A stretch of DNA of 64,000 bases from the NCBI GenBank assembly GCA_025782395.1, contig JALGZD010000161.1:105623-169622 (forward strand). Reading direction: 5' to 3'. This document shows positions 8,487 to 16,223 of this stretch, piece after piece. This DNA comes from a bacterium. Its GTDB lineage: Bacteria > Joyebacterota > Joyebacteria > Joyebacterales > Joyebacteraceae. The notes beneath the pieces were generated by a model. It was not told where the DNA came from. It saw only the letters and a program-made list of their open reading frames with translations, and made no database searches. The number at the start of each line of letters is the position of its first letter. Position 1 is the first letter of the stretch. Position numbers and translations under genes: made by a program.

Positions 8487-10097
8487 ATGACGGACAGGAC
8501 ATACGGCGGCAGGCGCGTCACCCTTCGGGGATTCGCCCACATCGGAGCGGGCACGATGGTCTCCCGGATCACGGGTTTCGTGAGGGAGATCGTGACCGCC
8601 GCCATCTTCGGGGCCGGTACGTCGATGGACATCTTCGTGGCGGCGTTCACGATCCCGAACCTGCTCTGTCGGATCCTGGGGGAGACCGCGGTCGAGTCCG
8701 CCTTCATGCCGCTGTTCAAGGGGCTCCACGCGAAGGGGGAGAAGGCCCGGGCGTGGGTGCTGGCACGGGGGATATTCCGTCGCCTCATGATCGTTCTGTC
8801 AGTCGTCGTGGTGGTCGGCATTATCATAGCTCCGCTGCTTGTGCGAGTCGTCGCGAGCGGATTCACCGGGGACGTTGCCGATGAGACCGTGAAGATGACG
8901 CGCGTGATGTTCCCGTTCGGGCTGTTCATAGGGATGGCCGCTCTGATGGGCGCCATCCTGCTCGCCTTCAGGCGTTACCGCGCCTACAGCCTGGCGCCGG
9001 TGCTTCTGAACGTCGGCATCGTAGTCTCCGTGCTGGTCCTCCACAGTCGGATCGGCTACTACAGTCTGGCTGTCGGGGTCCTCGTGGGAGCTGCGCTCCA
9101 GTTCCTTGTCCAGGTGCCTCTCGTGCGGAAGCTGCTGCAGGCCGACAGAAGGGGTGCTCCCGGGGCCGTGTCGCAGGCGGATACGCACGAGGATCTCAAG
9201 TGCGTGTCCGGTCTCTCCGGACCCGTCATCTTTGCTGCTGCGGTTCAGCGTGTTGGTGTTGTCGTTGACAGAACGATCGCCTCGTTCCTCGTGCCAGGGA
9301 GCATCTCGTCGCTCTACTACTCGTTCCGCCTGGTTCACCTGCCGTACGCGGTTCTCGCTCTCGCGGCCGGCAGATCGGTCGCCCCCGTACTTGCGGAGCA
9401 GCATGCGCTCGGTCAAGTGCGTGAATTCAAGGAGACCCTTCTCTCCGGGATTCGGATGAATGTCATTTACCTCGTCCCCGTTACACTCCTCTCAGTCTGG
9501 TTCGCGAGGCCCGTGGTCGGCATGGTCTACCAGAGAGGAGCCTTCGACGAGACGGATCTGGCGATGACGGCATCTGCACTCGCCATGTATGCGGCCGGGC
9601 TTCTCAGCATGGGCTGTGTTTTTCTCCTGACGAGGGCTTTCGCCGCGCGTCTCAACACGAAAACACCTGTGAAGGTGTCGCTCATTGCATTCGCGCTGAA
9701 TGTCATACTCAATCTTCTGCTTGTGCGCACTCCGCTCGAGCACGCCGGTCTCGCGCTGGCGAGTTCAATCGCGTTCACGGCGCACGCCGTCATGCTCTAT
9801 ATCATCCTGAATCGAACGATGACCGGCAACGGAGCAGGCATAGTGCCCCGCGAGATCGTCTCACCAGCCGTGGCTGCGCTCACGGCTGGAGTGGTGCTGA
9901 TTGTGGTTGCATGGGGGCTCGAGAGAGCCATTGGCATGCGCTTTGCTGAAGAAACCATGTCGGGGCGGCTTGTCAGAGTCGTTGTGGCGGGGGGTGGGGG
10001 CCTGGTGGCCTATCTTCTGACCGCATGGGCTCAGGGGCTGCCTGAGATCCGCGGTCTCTTCGCCGGTCGAGCTGGGAACCGGTCCGATTCTGGGTAA
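8487..10097 (+). CDS. murJ: Lipid II flippase MurJ
   Basis: MurJ (MviN) flips the lipid-linked peptidoglycan precursor lipid II across the inner membrane. The 536-residue length is typical, and the sequence shows about 14 hydrophobic segments. The N-terminal part (GAGTMVSRITGFVREIVTAA) is the family signature, and SISSLYYSFRLVHLPYAVLA and the PVVGMVYQRGAFDETD segment are also conserved. The ATG at 8487 is preferred because GGGG lies eight bases before it; an in-frame GTG at 8478 overlaps that site. The last residues (RNRSDSG) are encoded inside the first unit of the 19-bp repeat array that follows, so the C-terminus has probably been extended by repeat growth. Confidence 0.95.
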   Translation: MTDRTYGGRRVTLRGFAHIGAGTMVSRITGFVREIVTAAIFGAGTSMDIFVAAFTIPNLLCRILGETAVESAFMPLFKGLHAKGEKARAWVLARGIFRRLMIVLSVVVVVGIIIAPLLVRVVASGFTGDVADETVKMTRVMFPFGLFIGMAALMGAILLAFRRYRAYSLAPVLLNVGIVVSVLVLHSRIGYYSLAVGVLVGAALQFLVQVPLVRKLLQADRRGAPGAVSQADTHEDLKCVSGLSGPVIFAAAVQRVGVVVDRTIASFLVPGSISSLYYSFRLVHLPYAVLALAAGRSVAPVLAEQHALGQVREFKETLLSGIRMNVIYLVPVTLLSVWFARPVVGMVYQRGAFDETDLAMTASALAMYAAGLLSMGCVFLLTRAFAARLNTKTPVKVSLIAFALNVILNLLLVRTPLEHAGLALASSIAFTAHAVMLYIILNRTMTGNGAGIVPREIVSPAVAALTAGVVLIVVAWGLERAIGMRFAEETMSGRLVRVVVAGGGGLVAYLLTAWAQGLPEIRGLFAGRAGNRSDSG

Positions 10098-10152
10098 CCG
10101 GTCCGATCTTGGGTAACCGGTCCGATTTCGGATAACCGGTCCGGCCCTGCGT
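10077..10152. repeat. Four tandem 19-bp repeats between murJ and galE
   Basis: The unit AACCGGTCCGATTCTGGGT begins at 10077 and recurs at 10096, 10115 and 10134, with increasing divergence in the second half. The conserved core AACCGGTCCG contains the palindrome ACCGGT. The first copy encodes the end of MurJ and its stop codon; the last abuts the galE ribosome-binding site. Confidence 0.9.
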
Positions 10153-10163
10153 AAGGAGAACGG

Positions 10164-11150
10164 ATGAAACCGAACATTCTTGTGACAGGAGGAGCAGGTT
10201 ACATCGGGAGCGTGACCGTTGAGCGGCTGCTCGAGGCCGGCTACGGCGTAGTCATACTCGACGATCTGTCGAAAGGACACAAGTCGGCCATTCCCGATGG
10301 ATGCCGATTCGTCGAAGGCAACATCGGGGATACCAAGCTTGTCGAGGAGGCTCTTAGAAAGAACAGCATCGACTCCGTCATCCACTTCGCCGCGATGAGC
10401 CTTGTTGGTGAGTCGATGGAACGGTCGGGTGACTACTACAGCAACAACGTCGTCGCCGGCATCCGTCTCCTGGAAGCAATGGACGCTACGGGCGTCCGCA
10501 AGATCGTCTTCTCTTCATCCGCTGGAGTGTACGGTGAACCCGAGACGATTCCGATCAGCGAGACGAACCGGACTGAGCCGGTCAATGTCTACGGAGATAC
10601 GAAGCTCATATTCGAGCGTGTGCTCTCTTGGCAATCGGAACGCACTGCTCTTGGACACATCTCGCTCAGGTACTTCAATGCAGCCGGAGCTTCGGAGCGC
10701 TACGGTGAGGACCACAGACCGGAGTCGCACCTGATCCCGATCGCGCTTCAGGCCGCTGCTGGAAAGCGTCCCGAACTGACGGTGTTCGGAGGCGACTACG
10801 AGACGCCGGATGGAACATGCATCAGGGACTACATCGACGTGCGCGATCTTGCCGACGCCCATATCGCCGCGCTCGCCGCGCTCGATGCCGGACGCTCTGG
10901 GGTCTACAATCTCGGCAACGGTGAAGGCTGGAGTGTTCTCAACGTCATTGAGTTTGCAGAGGAAGTGACCGGGTTGACCATTCCCAGAAAGATGGGTGCT
11001 CGGCGCGCCGGTGACCCTGCGAGACTCGTCGCCAGCTCGTCGTTGGCTGAGAGCGAACTTGGCTGGACGCCGCGGCATCCGGAACTCAGGGACATGATCG
11101 AGGCAGCCTGGAAGTGGTTGAAGAACTACCCGGACGGCTATCCGGATTGA
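10164..11150 (+). CDS. galE: UDP-glucose 4-epimerase
   Basis: GalE interconverts UDP-glucose and UDP-galactose and feeds cell-surface polysaccharide synthesis. The 328-residue length is standard. The NAD-binding Rossmann motif GGAGYIGS is at residues 8-15, SSSAGVYG at about 115-122, and the catalytic Y143-x3-K147 pair is in NVYGDTK. Further conserved segments are RYFNAAGA, DGTCIRDYIDV and YNLGNGEG. AAGGAG lies seven bases before the ATG. It stands alone downstream of murJ, so a role in envelope sugar supply fits the context. Confidence 0.95.
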   Translation: MKPNILVTGGAGYIGSVTVERLLEAGYGVVILDDLSKGHKSAIPDGCRFVEGNIGDTKLVEEALRKNSIDSVIHFAAMSLVGESMERSGDYYSNNVVAGIRLLEAMDATGVRKIVFSSSAGVYGEPETIPISETNRTEPVNVYGDTKLIFERVLSWQSERTALGHISLRYFNAAGASERYGEDHRPESHLIPIALQAAAGKRPELTVFGGDYETPDGTCIRDYIDVRDLADAHIAALAALDAGRSGVYNLGNGEGWSVLNVIEFAEEVTGLTIPRKMGARRAGDPARLVASSSLAESELGWTPRHPELRDMIEAAWKWLKNYPDGYPD

Positions 11151-11240
11151 GCGGAGAGGGCGGAGGCGCTGCGGGGCTGGACCACGTGTTCCCGGAGCCT
11201 GCGCGGAGCCACACCGGCTGATCTCCAGGATCTATGAAGC

Positions 11241-11269
11241 TTGACTTGTCGCGGGGACGTTGCTAGTAT
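11241..11269 (+). promoter_or_regulatory. Sigma-70 promoter for the tRNA pair
   Basis: TTGACT (11241-11246) and TAGTAT (11264-11269) are spaced 17 bases apart, with TGC before the -10. The predicted start falls about 12 bases before tRNA-Phe. Confidence 0.75.
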
Positions 11270-11287
11270 TCTTCCTGTTGGATTTGT

Positions 11288-11363
11288 GGCGCCCTAGCTC
11301 AGTTGGTAGAGCAGCGGACTGAAAATCCGTGTGTCCGCAGTTCAATTCTGCGGGGCGCCACCA
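11288..11363 (+). tRNA. tRNA-Phe (GAA)
   Basis: A complete 76-base cloverleaf. The 7-bp acceptor stem pairs GGCGCCC with GGGCGCC, the D-arm is GCTC/GAGC, the anticodon loop CTGAAAA gives anticodon GAA, and the T-arm is CGCAG-TTCAATT-CTGCG. The CCA end is encoded in the DNA. Confidence 0.97.
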
Positions 11364-11392
11364 CTATGTATGACAGATCGACCAGGACGCGA

Positions 11393-11468
11393 GCTGGTGT
11401 AGCTCAGCTGGTAGAGCAACGCACTCGTAATGCGTAGGTCAGCGGTTCGAGTCCGCTCACCAGCTCCA
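11393..11468 (+). tRNA. tRNA-Thr (CGT)
   Basis: A complete 76-base cloverleaf, 29 bases after tRNA-Phe and probably cotranscribed. The acceptor stem is GCTGGTG/CACCAGC, the anticodon stem ACGCA/TGCGT encloses CTCGTAA (anticodon CGT, reading ACG), and CCA is encoded. Confidence 0.97.
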
Positions 11469-11497
11469 CGGATTCACGATCTGATGAGGAACAAGAG

Positions 11498-11533
11498 GGC
11501 CGGCGGGTGCCGATGGGTGTCTGCCGGCCTTTT
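11498..11533 (+). terminator. Rho-independent terminator of the tRNA operon
   Basis: GGCCGGC pairs with GCCGGCC (11523-11529) around a long loop and is followed by TTTT. It closes the tRNA transcript. The rest of the 305-base spacer before the next gene holds a strong promoter and a leader hairpin. Confidence 0.85.
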
Positions 11534-11626
11534 CTCGTGGTCGGCAGGAATGCAGAGAAGCGTTTTCCTGCTGTTTCTCATCGGGGACGAGTGCGAAGAC
11601 GAATCTGGTTGAACTCCGTTCTGCAA

Positions 11627-11655
11627 TTGACATATGATACTATTTGTGATATTAT
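11627..11655 (+). promoter_or_regulatory. Strong sigma-70 promoter for the first WGxIKxxYR-tail protein
   Basis: TTGACA (11627-11632), a 17-base spacer and TATTAT (11650-11655) lie in an unusually AT-rich patch. This is the closest match to consensus seen in the window, suggesting a highly expressed secreted product. Confidence 0.8.
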
Positions 11656-11674
11656 TGTTGTGTAGATGAAAGGT

Positions 11675-11697
11675 GGGTCCGCGCCGTGAGCGGACCC
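11675..11697 (+). promoter_or_regulatory. Leader stem-loop
   Basis: A perfect 8-bp stem (GGGTCCGC/GCGGACCC) with a 7-base loop lies in the 5' leader, about 75 bases before the start codon. There is no T-run, so it is more likely an mRNA-stabilising or regulatory hairpin than a terminator. Confidence 0.5.
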
Positions 11698-11773
11698 CGT
11701 GGTGTTACTATGGGACGTCGTTTCCGTGTCGAAGATCGGCCCGGGTTGTGACGTCCGGAAAGAGGAGGGAAGG

Positions 11774-12598
11774 ATGAGGAAGTCTGTGACAATGCTGTTG
11801 GCAGGCGCGATGCTTCTTGCGATTGCCTCGACCGCGATGGGTGCTGTTGGCTGGTGTGGGAACATCTGGCCGAACAACGGCACGCCCTACACATCTGTCG
11901 ACGATATCGACGTGTATGTCCAGGTCTGGAAGGAAGGCGTTACGGATCAGGCCGGTCAGGGTGCAGATATCGCGGCCTATCTGTACTACCGTTGCACAGG
12001 TGACCCCGACTTTATCGAAGTCCCGATGGACTACTGGGGCGATGTCGGCAACAACGACGAGTACCATGGTGTTATCCCGGCCGGCCACGGCTGCGCCGAG
12101 GTCGAGTTCTACGTGAAGATCGTCGACCTGACCGACATGGCCGAGTGCTATGGTCAGGATCAGGCTGGCAACGATCCGAACTTCTTCCTGCCGATCACCG
12201 AGGTGACCGCGCAGGATGTGACGGTGACGTTCCATCTCTGTCTGACGGAGGGTGTCGAGACCGTCGGTGATGTCTGCGTCACAGGCGGCGGCGATCCGCT
12301 CACCAACTGGGGCGACGGTGTGCCGATGGTCTTCAGTTGCGAGGCAATCAGCCCGAAGCTTTATCAGGTGGACATTCTCTTCCCGGTCGGCAGCAACCCC
12401 TACGTCGAGTACAAGTACAAGAAGGACGACTGCGTGACGTGGGAAGGCACCGGCAACCACAGCTTCACGATCGACGACTCCGTGCCGACAATGGATCTCG
12501 CGGTCGATGGTTGGGAGTGGAACACGCCTGACTGTCCGGACTGCTCGAGCCCGGTCGAAGAGTCGACGTGGGGCACGATCAAGGCCATCTACAGGTAG
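11774..12598 (+). CDS. Secreted protein with CBM20-like module and WGxIKxxYR C-terminal tail
   Basis: This is a 274-residue exported protein of unknown function. Residues 1-24 are a signal peptide ending near TAMGA. Residues 25-145 form a first beta-rich region with several Cys. Residues 155-255 resemble a starch-binding (CBM20-type) beta-sandwich, with VTVTFHLC, GGGDPLTNWGDG and YVEYKYKKDD segments. The protein ends in STWGTIKAIYR, a tail shared with two other secreted proteins nearby. AGGAGGGAAGG precedes the ATG at 11774. Strong promoter and flanking terminators make it a single-gene transcript. Carbohydrate binding is inferred from the fold resemblance only. Confidence 0.75.
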   Translation: MRKSVTMLLAGAMLLAIASTAMGAVGWCGNIWPNNGTPYTSVDDIDVYVQVWKEGVTDQAGQGADIAAYLYYRCTGDPDFIEVPMDYWGDVGNNDEYHGVIPAGHGCAEVEFYVKIVDLTDMAECYGQDQAGNDPNFFLPITEVTAQDVTVTFHLCLTEGVETVGDVCVTGGGDPLTNWGDGVPMVFSCEAISPKLYQVDILFPVGSNPYVEYKYKKDDCVTWEGTGNHSFTIDDSVPTMDLAVDGWEWNTPDCPDCSSPVEESTWGTIKAIYR

Positions 12599-12635
12599 TC
12601 CGGGTCTGACACGTCTGAATCAGTAGCAGTATTGC

Positions 12636-12673
12636 GCGGGCCCTGGCGAGTTGAACGTCAGGGCCCGCAGTTT
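12636..12673 (+). terminator. Rho-independent terminator
   Basis: A perfect 10-bp stem, GCGGGCCCTG (12636-12645) with CAGGGCCCGC (12659-12668), is followed by AGTTT. It ends the transcript of the upstream secreted protein. Confidence 0.8.
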
Positions 12674-12774
12674 CCCAGTACAGGACAACACAGGCGAGCA
12701 AGGCACGAGCGGGCCTACTTGAGACTGCAGCACGATGAGCGCCAGGCCTTTCGCCACGAGAGAAGGAGGATGAA

Positions 12775-14478
12775 ATGAGGACACTTGCGACGGCCATTCT
12801 GGTGGTGCTGCTGGCCGCGCCCGTCGCGCTATCCGCTCCGAGCATTGTTGGGAGCTTCCAGGAATGGGATCCAGCTGATCCTGCGAGCGAACTCACGCTC
12901 CAGGCGAACGGGGTCTGGACGTTCACGACGACCGTCTTGGCTGGTGAGACCCAGTACAAGGCCGTCGACGGCGATGCATGGGGTCTGGATTTCCCAGGCG
13001 CGAACCAGATATTCAACCTTGCCTCAGACGATGATGTCACGTGGCACGTCAATCTCGGCGCTACGGTCGGGATCAAAGAGGGTGACGAGTATGTTTTCCA
13101 CCACATGAATCCGCCCATCGTCTGCGGTAGCTTCATGAGTGAACTCGGCGGTACCGATTGGGACCAGACCGACACCAGCACGACGGTCATGGCGGACGGA
13201 GACGACGACGGCGTCTGGGTGTTTCAGTCCATTATTCCGGCCGGCAGCTACGCCTTCAAGATCGTTCTGAACAACAACTGGGACCAGAACACGTCGCCAT
13301 CCGGTGACATCTTCTTCGTGTCCGATGGCACGACGCCCGTCACGTTCAGCTACGACATGGCGACAAACACGACCGAGGTCGTATCGAGCGCTCCCCCGGC
13401 AGTGATAGATGCAAGGATTGACGGAGACGGCACCGATGCGAGCCTCTATGCTGTCCAGTTCTCGGATGACATGGATCAGACGACGGCTGAGACCGAGGGG
13501 AACTACGCAGTGACGGGCGGACCCGGCGCAATCACGGTGACGGACGCGACTCTGGACGGCACCGATGCCAGCATTGTCCACCTGACCTTGAGCCCGGCGC
13601 TCACGGAGGGCTACGACTACCAGTTCGTAGTCACCGGCGTTACCGACGAAGGCGGGACGCCGGTCGATCCGAGCAACAACGATGACTGTTTCTACCTGCA
13701 TATGGTCACGTTCGAGGTGAACATGCACCTCTACGTCGACATCAACGGTGTGCCGATGAGCGTGCACATCCAGGGTGACACGCATCCGCTCACGTGGGAT
13801 CAGTGTGGTGGGGCCGAGCTCTCAGACGGTGATGTCGATACGACCTATGTCGTCGACGAATACTTTTCCATGGGCTATGTCTGCGGCGCAGCCGCTGAGT
13901 CGACCCAGGTCAAGTACAAGTACGTCGTCGACTGTGCAACGTGGGAAGGCGACTACGACTTCGGTCACTATGTGACGCTCGATCCGAACGCCGCGAGCCA
14001 GACGGTCAACGTGTGGTGGGAGGATATGGCGCCTTCCGACAACATCACGTGCGATGTTGGCGTCAGATTCCAGGTTACCCTGCTGCCGGGCGATTTCGAC
14101 GCGCTGACCGATACGCTTGCCGTACGCGGCTCGATCGCCCCGCTCGATTGGGTGATCGACACCGAGATGGTCGACGACGGAACGAACGGGGATCTGGCCG
14201 CAGATGACGACATCTACTCGGCTCTGGTCACGTTCCCGACCGGTAGCTACCGGTACCTCGAGTACAAGTACGCGATCAACGGTGCCTTCGAGTGCGACAC
14301 GTATCCGAACAGGATGCTGACTCTCGACGATATCGACGGTTGCATGGCGATGCGAGATGGCCCGATGGAAATCCTTGATATCTGGGACTGGTGTGAACCA
14401 GCGACGAGCGTGCCGGATGATCCTCCGGGAACGACCGTCATCAAATCGTGGGGCCAGATCAAGGCGCAGTACAGATAG
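12775..14478 (+). CDS. Secreted multi-module protein with CBM-like and Ig-like domains and WGxIKxxYR tail
   Basis: This is a 567-residue exported protein. The signal peptide is residues 1-20. Residues 21-110 and 111-205 are two starch-binding-like (CBM20/48-type) sandwiches (IVGSFQEWDPADP, GVWVFQSIIPAGSYAFKI). Residues 206-300 look like an SbsA/Big-type Ig domain (YAVQFSDDMDQTTAETEGNY). Residues 305-420 and 425-540 are two more CBM20-like modules with the VKYKYVVDCATWEG and YLEYKYAINGAFE segments, close to the module of the gene before it. It ends in KSWGQIKAQYR. GGAGGATGAA precedes the ATG. It is probably a paralogous, domain-expanded relative of the preceding secreted protein. No enzyme motif is visible. 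Confidence 0.78.
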   Translation: MRTLATAILVVLLAAPVALSAPSIVGSFQEWDPADPASELTLQANGVWTFTTTVLAGETQYKAVDGDAWGLDFPGANQIFNLASDDDVTWHVNLGATVGIKEGDEYVFHHMNPPIVCGSFMSELGGTDWDQTDTSTTVMADGDDDGVWVFQSIIPAGSYAFKIVLNNNWDQNTSPSGDIFFVSDGTTPVTFSYDMATNTTEVVSSAPPAVIDARIDGDGTDASLYAVQFSDDMDQTTAETEGNYAVTGGPGAITVTDATLDGTDASIVHLTLSPALTEGYDYQFVVTGVTDEGGTPVDPSNNDDCFYLHMVTFEVNMHLYVDINGVPMSVHIQGDTHPLTWDQCGGAELSDGDVDTTYVVDEYFSMGYVCGAAAESTQVKYKYVVDCATWEGDYDFGHYVTLDPNAASQTVNVWWEDMAPSDNITCDVGVRFQVTLLPGDFDALTDTLAVRGSIAPLDWVIDTEMVDDGTNGDLAADDDIYSALVTFPTGSYRYLEYKYAINGAFECDTYPNRMLTLDDIDGCMAMRDGPMEILDIWDWCEPATSVPDDPPGTTVIKSWGQIKAQYR

Positions 14479-14787
14479 GGCGGCTGCGTCTGGCGATTCC
14501 GGCTTGGCATGAGCGCCGGCGCTCGCGAGTGTGCATCATGAGCAACACCAAGAGCGCCGCGCTCAGGCCGGTGATGGGAGCCGGGGGGGGCATGAGACCT
14601 TCCCGGCTTCCGCACGTCCTGGGTCGGCGTGCCGGCCTGCGCCCAAAGCAGAAGAGAGAGGTATGAACCGACAGTTGACACTACGGGTCCGGTGTCATAG
14701 CTTGGGCGAGCTTGCCCGCCCGAACGCCGGGGACAAGGGGGCGATGTGGCCGGCGCGCGCATACACTAAACCACCGGACAAGGGCAC
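14479..14787. other. Intergenic region before the ECF sigma operon
   Basis: No convincing gene is seen in these 309 bases. They hold a perfect 14-base palindrome GAGCGCCGGCGCTC (14511-14524), a run of eight G near 14583, and the putative sigma promoter with an inverted repeat. Confidence 0.6.
14675..14703 (+). promoter_or_regulatory. Putative promoter with operator-like inverted repeat
   Basis: TTGACA (14675-14680) is followed after 17 bases by a weak -10, TAGCTT. A perfect inverted repeat TGACAC-N10-GTGTCA (14676-14697) overlaps the -35 and fills the spacer, placing a possible repressor or activator site over the promoter of the sigma/anti-sigma pair. Confidence 0.45.
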
Positions 14788-15369
14788 GTGTCAGATATGG
14801 TGACCAGGAAGGCCGACTTGTCGCCGGACGACAGCTCAAAGGGACTGATTGAGCGCCTCAAGGCCGGGGATGAGCGGGCCTTCGAGGAATTCGTAACCGA
14901 ATACAGGGAGCGCGTCTATCGCGTCGCCTGGCGTGTTGTCCGGGACGATGAGACCGCCGAGGATGTGGCGCAGGAAGCCTTCATAAAGGTCTTTCGCCAC
15001 ATCGGTGGATTCGAGTGCAGATCGAGCCTCTATACGTGGCTCTACCGCATCACCGTCAATATCGCTCTCAACAGACTGAAGCGGGACAAGTTCAGGAACA
15101 TGCTACCGTTGGGGGATCTGCCGAGGCCGGACAGAAAGGCCGCGAGCGATCCGGCGAGGGCGGCACTGAGCGGCGAGATCGCCGAGAGGATCAATGAGGC
15201 CGTTCGCGCGCTACCAGACAAACAGAGAGCCGTATTCGTCCTCAAGTTCTTCGAAGGTCTGACCCACAAGGAGGTATCCGATATCGTGGGTTGCTCTGAG
15301 GGGACGTCGAAGGCCAACTACTTCCATGCCATTCGAAAGCTCAGAACGAAGCTGGAGGATCTGAGATAG
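14788..15369 (+). CDS. ECF-type RNA polymerase sigma factor
   Basis: This is a sigma-70 family factor of the extracytoplasmic function class, 193 residues. Region 2 is at about residues 20-95 (ETAEDVAQEAFIKVFRHI, then WLYRITVNIALNRLKR), and region 4 at about 135-190 (LPDKQRAVFVLKFFEGLTHKEVSDIVGCSEGTSKAN). It would direct RNA polymerase to a small regulon on release from its anti-sigma factor. The start is uncertain: GTG 14788 has AAGGG only three bases away, ATG 14797 has it at 12. The anti-sigma gene follows after one base. Its position among the WGxIKxxYR-tail proteins suggests they could be targets, but their visible promoters look like ordinary sigma-70. Confidence 0.93.
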   Translation: MSDMVTRKADLSPDDSSKGLIERLKAGDERAFEEFVTEYRERVYRVAWRVVRDDETAEDVAQEAFIKVFRHIGGFECRSSLYTWLYRITVNIALNRLKRDKFRNMLPLGDLPRPDRKAASDPARAALSGEIAERINEAVRALPDKQRAVFVLKFFEGLTHKEVSDIVGCSEGTSKANYFHAIRKLRTKLEDLR

Positions 15370-15370
15370 C

Positions 15371-15961
15371 ATGAGATGTGACGCCGTCAGAGATCTGTTG
15401 ATCGAGTACCTGGAGGGTGACCTCGGTCACGCTGAATGGGAGGAGATCGAACGCCATCTGGCGGAGTGCATTGAATGCGCTCGCGAGAAGGAATCGCTCA
15501 AGCAGGTCATGGGGCTTCTTCGCGACGACGGATATGTAGAGCCTTCGTCGTTCTACTGGACGCGGTTCACGGCCCGTCTCATGCAGCGCGTTCACCGCGA
15601 ATCCCCTGTGCGCAGATTAATCTCCTCGCACGGTTCTGTTCCGAAGCTCGCTTCGGTCGCGACGGCCTTGGTTCTCTTCGCAGTCGGATTCTGGGTAGGC
15701 AAGGGGCCCGGCCTCGGCGTGCGGGGTTCGGGAGATCTCGAGATCGCGGGCGCAAGCACGTCCACATCCGTCATCTCATCGGCGAGCAAGTTGCGTGTAG
15801 TGAGTGGCAGCGAACCTGTCGTCTTCGCAGACTACGCCGATACGCTCAGGCCGGACAGCTTCTCGAGCCCGACAGACGGGCCACAGCTGATTCTGGCGAA
15901 GTCGCTTGAGCCGCAGGCCCGCGTGGACAGGATGCTCTCCGAGAAGCAGATACGGGACTAG
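15371..15961 (+). CDS. Anti-sigma factor with zinc-finger (ZAS) domain and one membrane span
   Basis: This is the partner of the ECF sigma factor just upstream (one base between stop and start). The N-terminal anti-sigma domain carries a ZAS-type zinc site: C3, H29, C33 and C36 (motif HLAECIEC). A single membrane span is at about residues 93-112 (LASVATALVLFAVGFWVGKG), followed by an outer domain of about 80 residues without a recognisable fold. The topology predicts a membrane-held factor that releases sigma on an envelope signal. A GC hairpin ends the operon. Confidence 0.88.
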   Translation: MRCDAVRDLLIEYLEGDLGHAEWEEIERHLAECIECAREKESLKQVMGLLRDDGYVEPSSFYWTRFTARLMQRVHRESPVRRLISSHGSVPKLASVATALVLFAVGFWVGKGPGLGVRGSGDLEIAGASTSTSVISSASKLRVVSGSEPVVFADYADTLRPDSFSSPTDGPQLILAKSLEPQARVDRMLSEKQIRD

Positions 15962-15992
15962 TACGCATTCCTGGCGTACGATTGAAGCTGTG

Positions 15993-16019
15993 AGGGCCGG
16001 CCGCCGAGCGACCGGCCCT
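15993..16019 (+). terminator. Hairpin after the sigma/anti-sigma operon
   Basis: An 8-bp perfect stem (AGGGCCGG with CCGGCCCT) encloses an 11-base loop 31 bases after the anti-sigma stop. The T-run is nearly absent. Confidence 0.6.
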
Positions 16020-16113
16020 TGCCGCTGATATCGACGTGGCACGTCGCTGGTCAGTGCGCGCCGCGCCGATTGTCCCGCGTTTTCCGACGTTCTGCGCTCC
16101 CCATGGTTTCTCC

Positions 16114-16143
16114 TTGTCAGTTTCCCCATCGGTATGCTACTAG
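16114..16143 (+). promoter_or_regulatory. Weak candidate promoter
   Basis: TTGTCA (16114-16119), an 18-base spacer and TACTAG (16138-16143, preceded by TGC) resemble the better promoters in this window. It lies 80 bases before the next secreted-protein gene. Confidence 0.35.
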
Positions 16144-16223
16144 TTCCATTGAGACAACCAGTTGCGCCGGGACGCCAGCGGAGAGGCGGCAGTTGCCCGG
16201 CGAGGCGCTTGAAGGGAGGTCTC

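Noticed and set aside
10077..10152. CRISPR array
   Set aside because: Units are head-to-tail with no spacers; the same holds for the 22-bp array at 19549-19641.
14663..14803. 46-codon ORF starting at ATG 14663 after AGAGAGG
   Set aside because: The ribosome-binding site is only two bases from the ATG, the frame overlaps the sigma start, and the composition is not protein-like.
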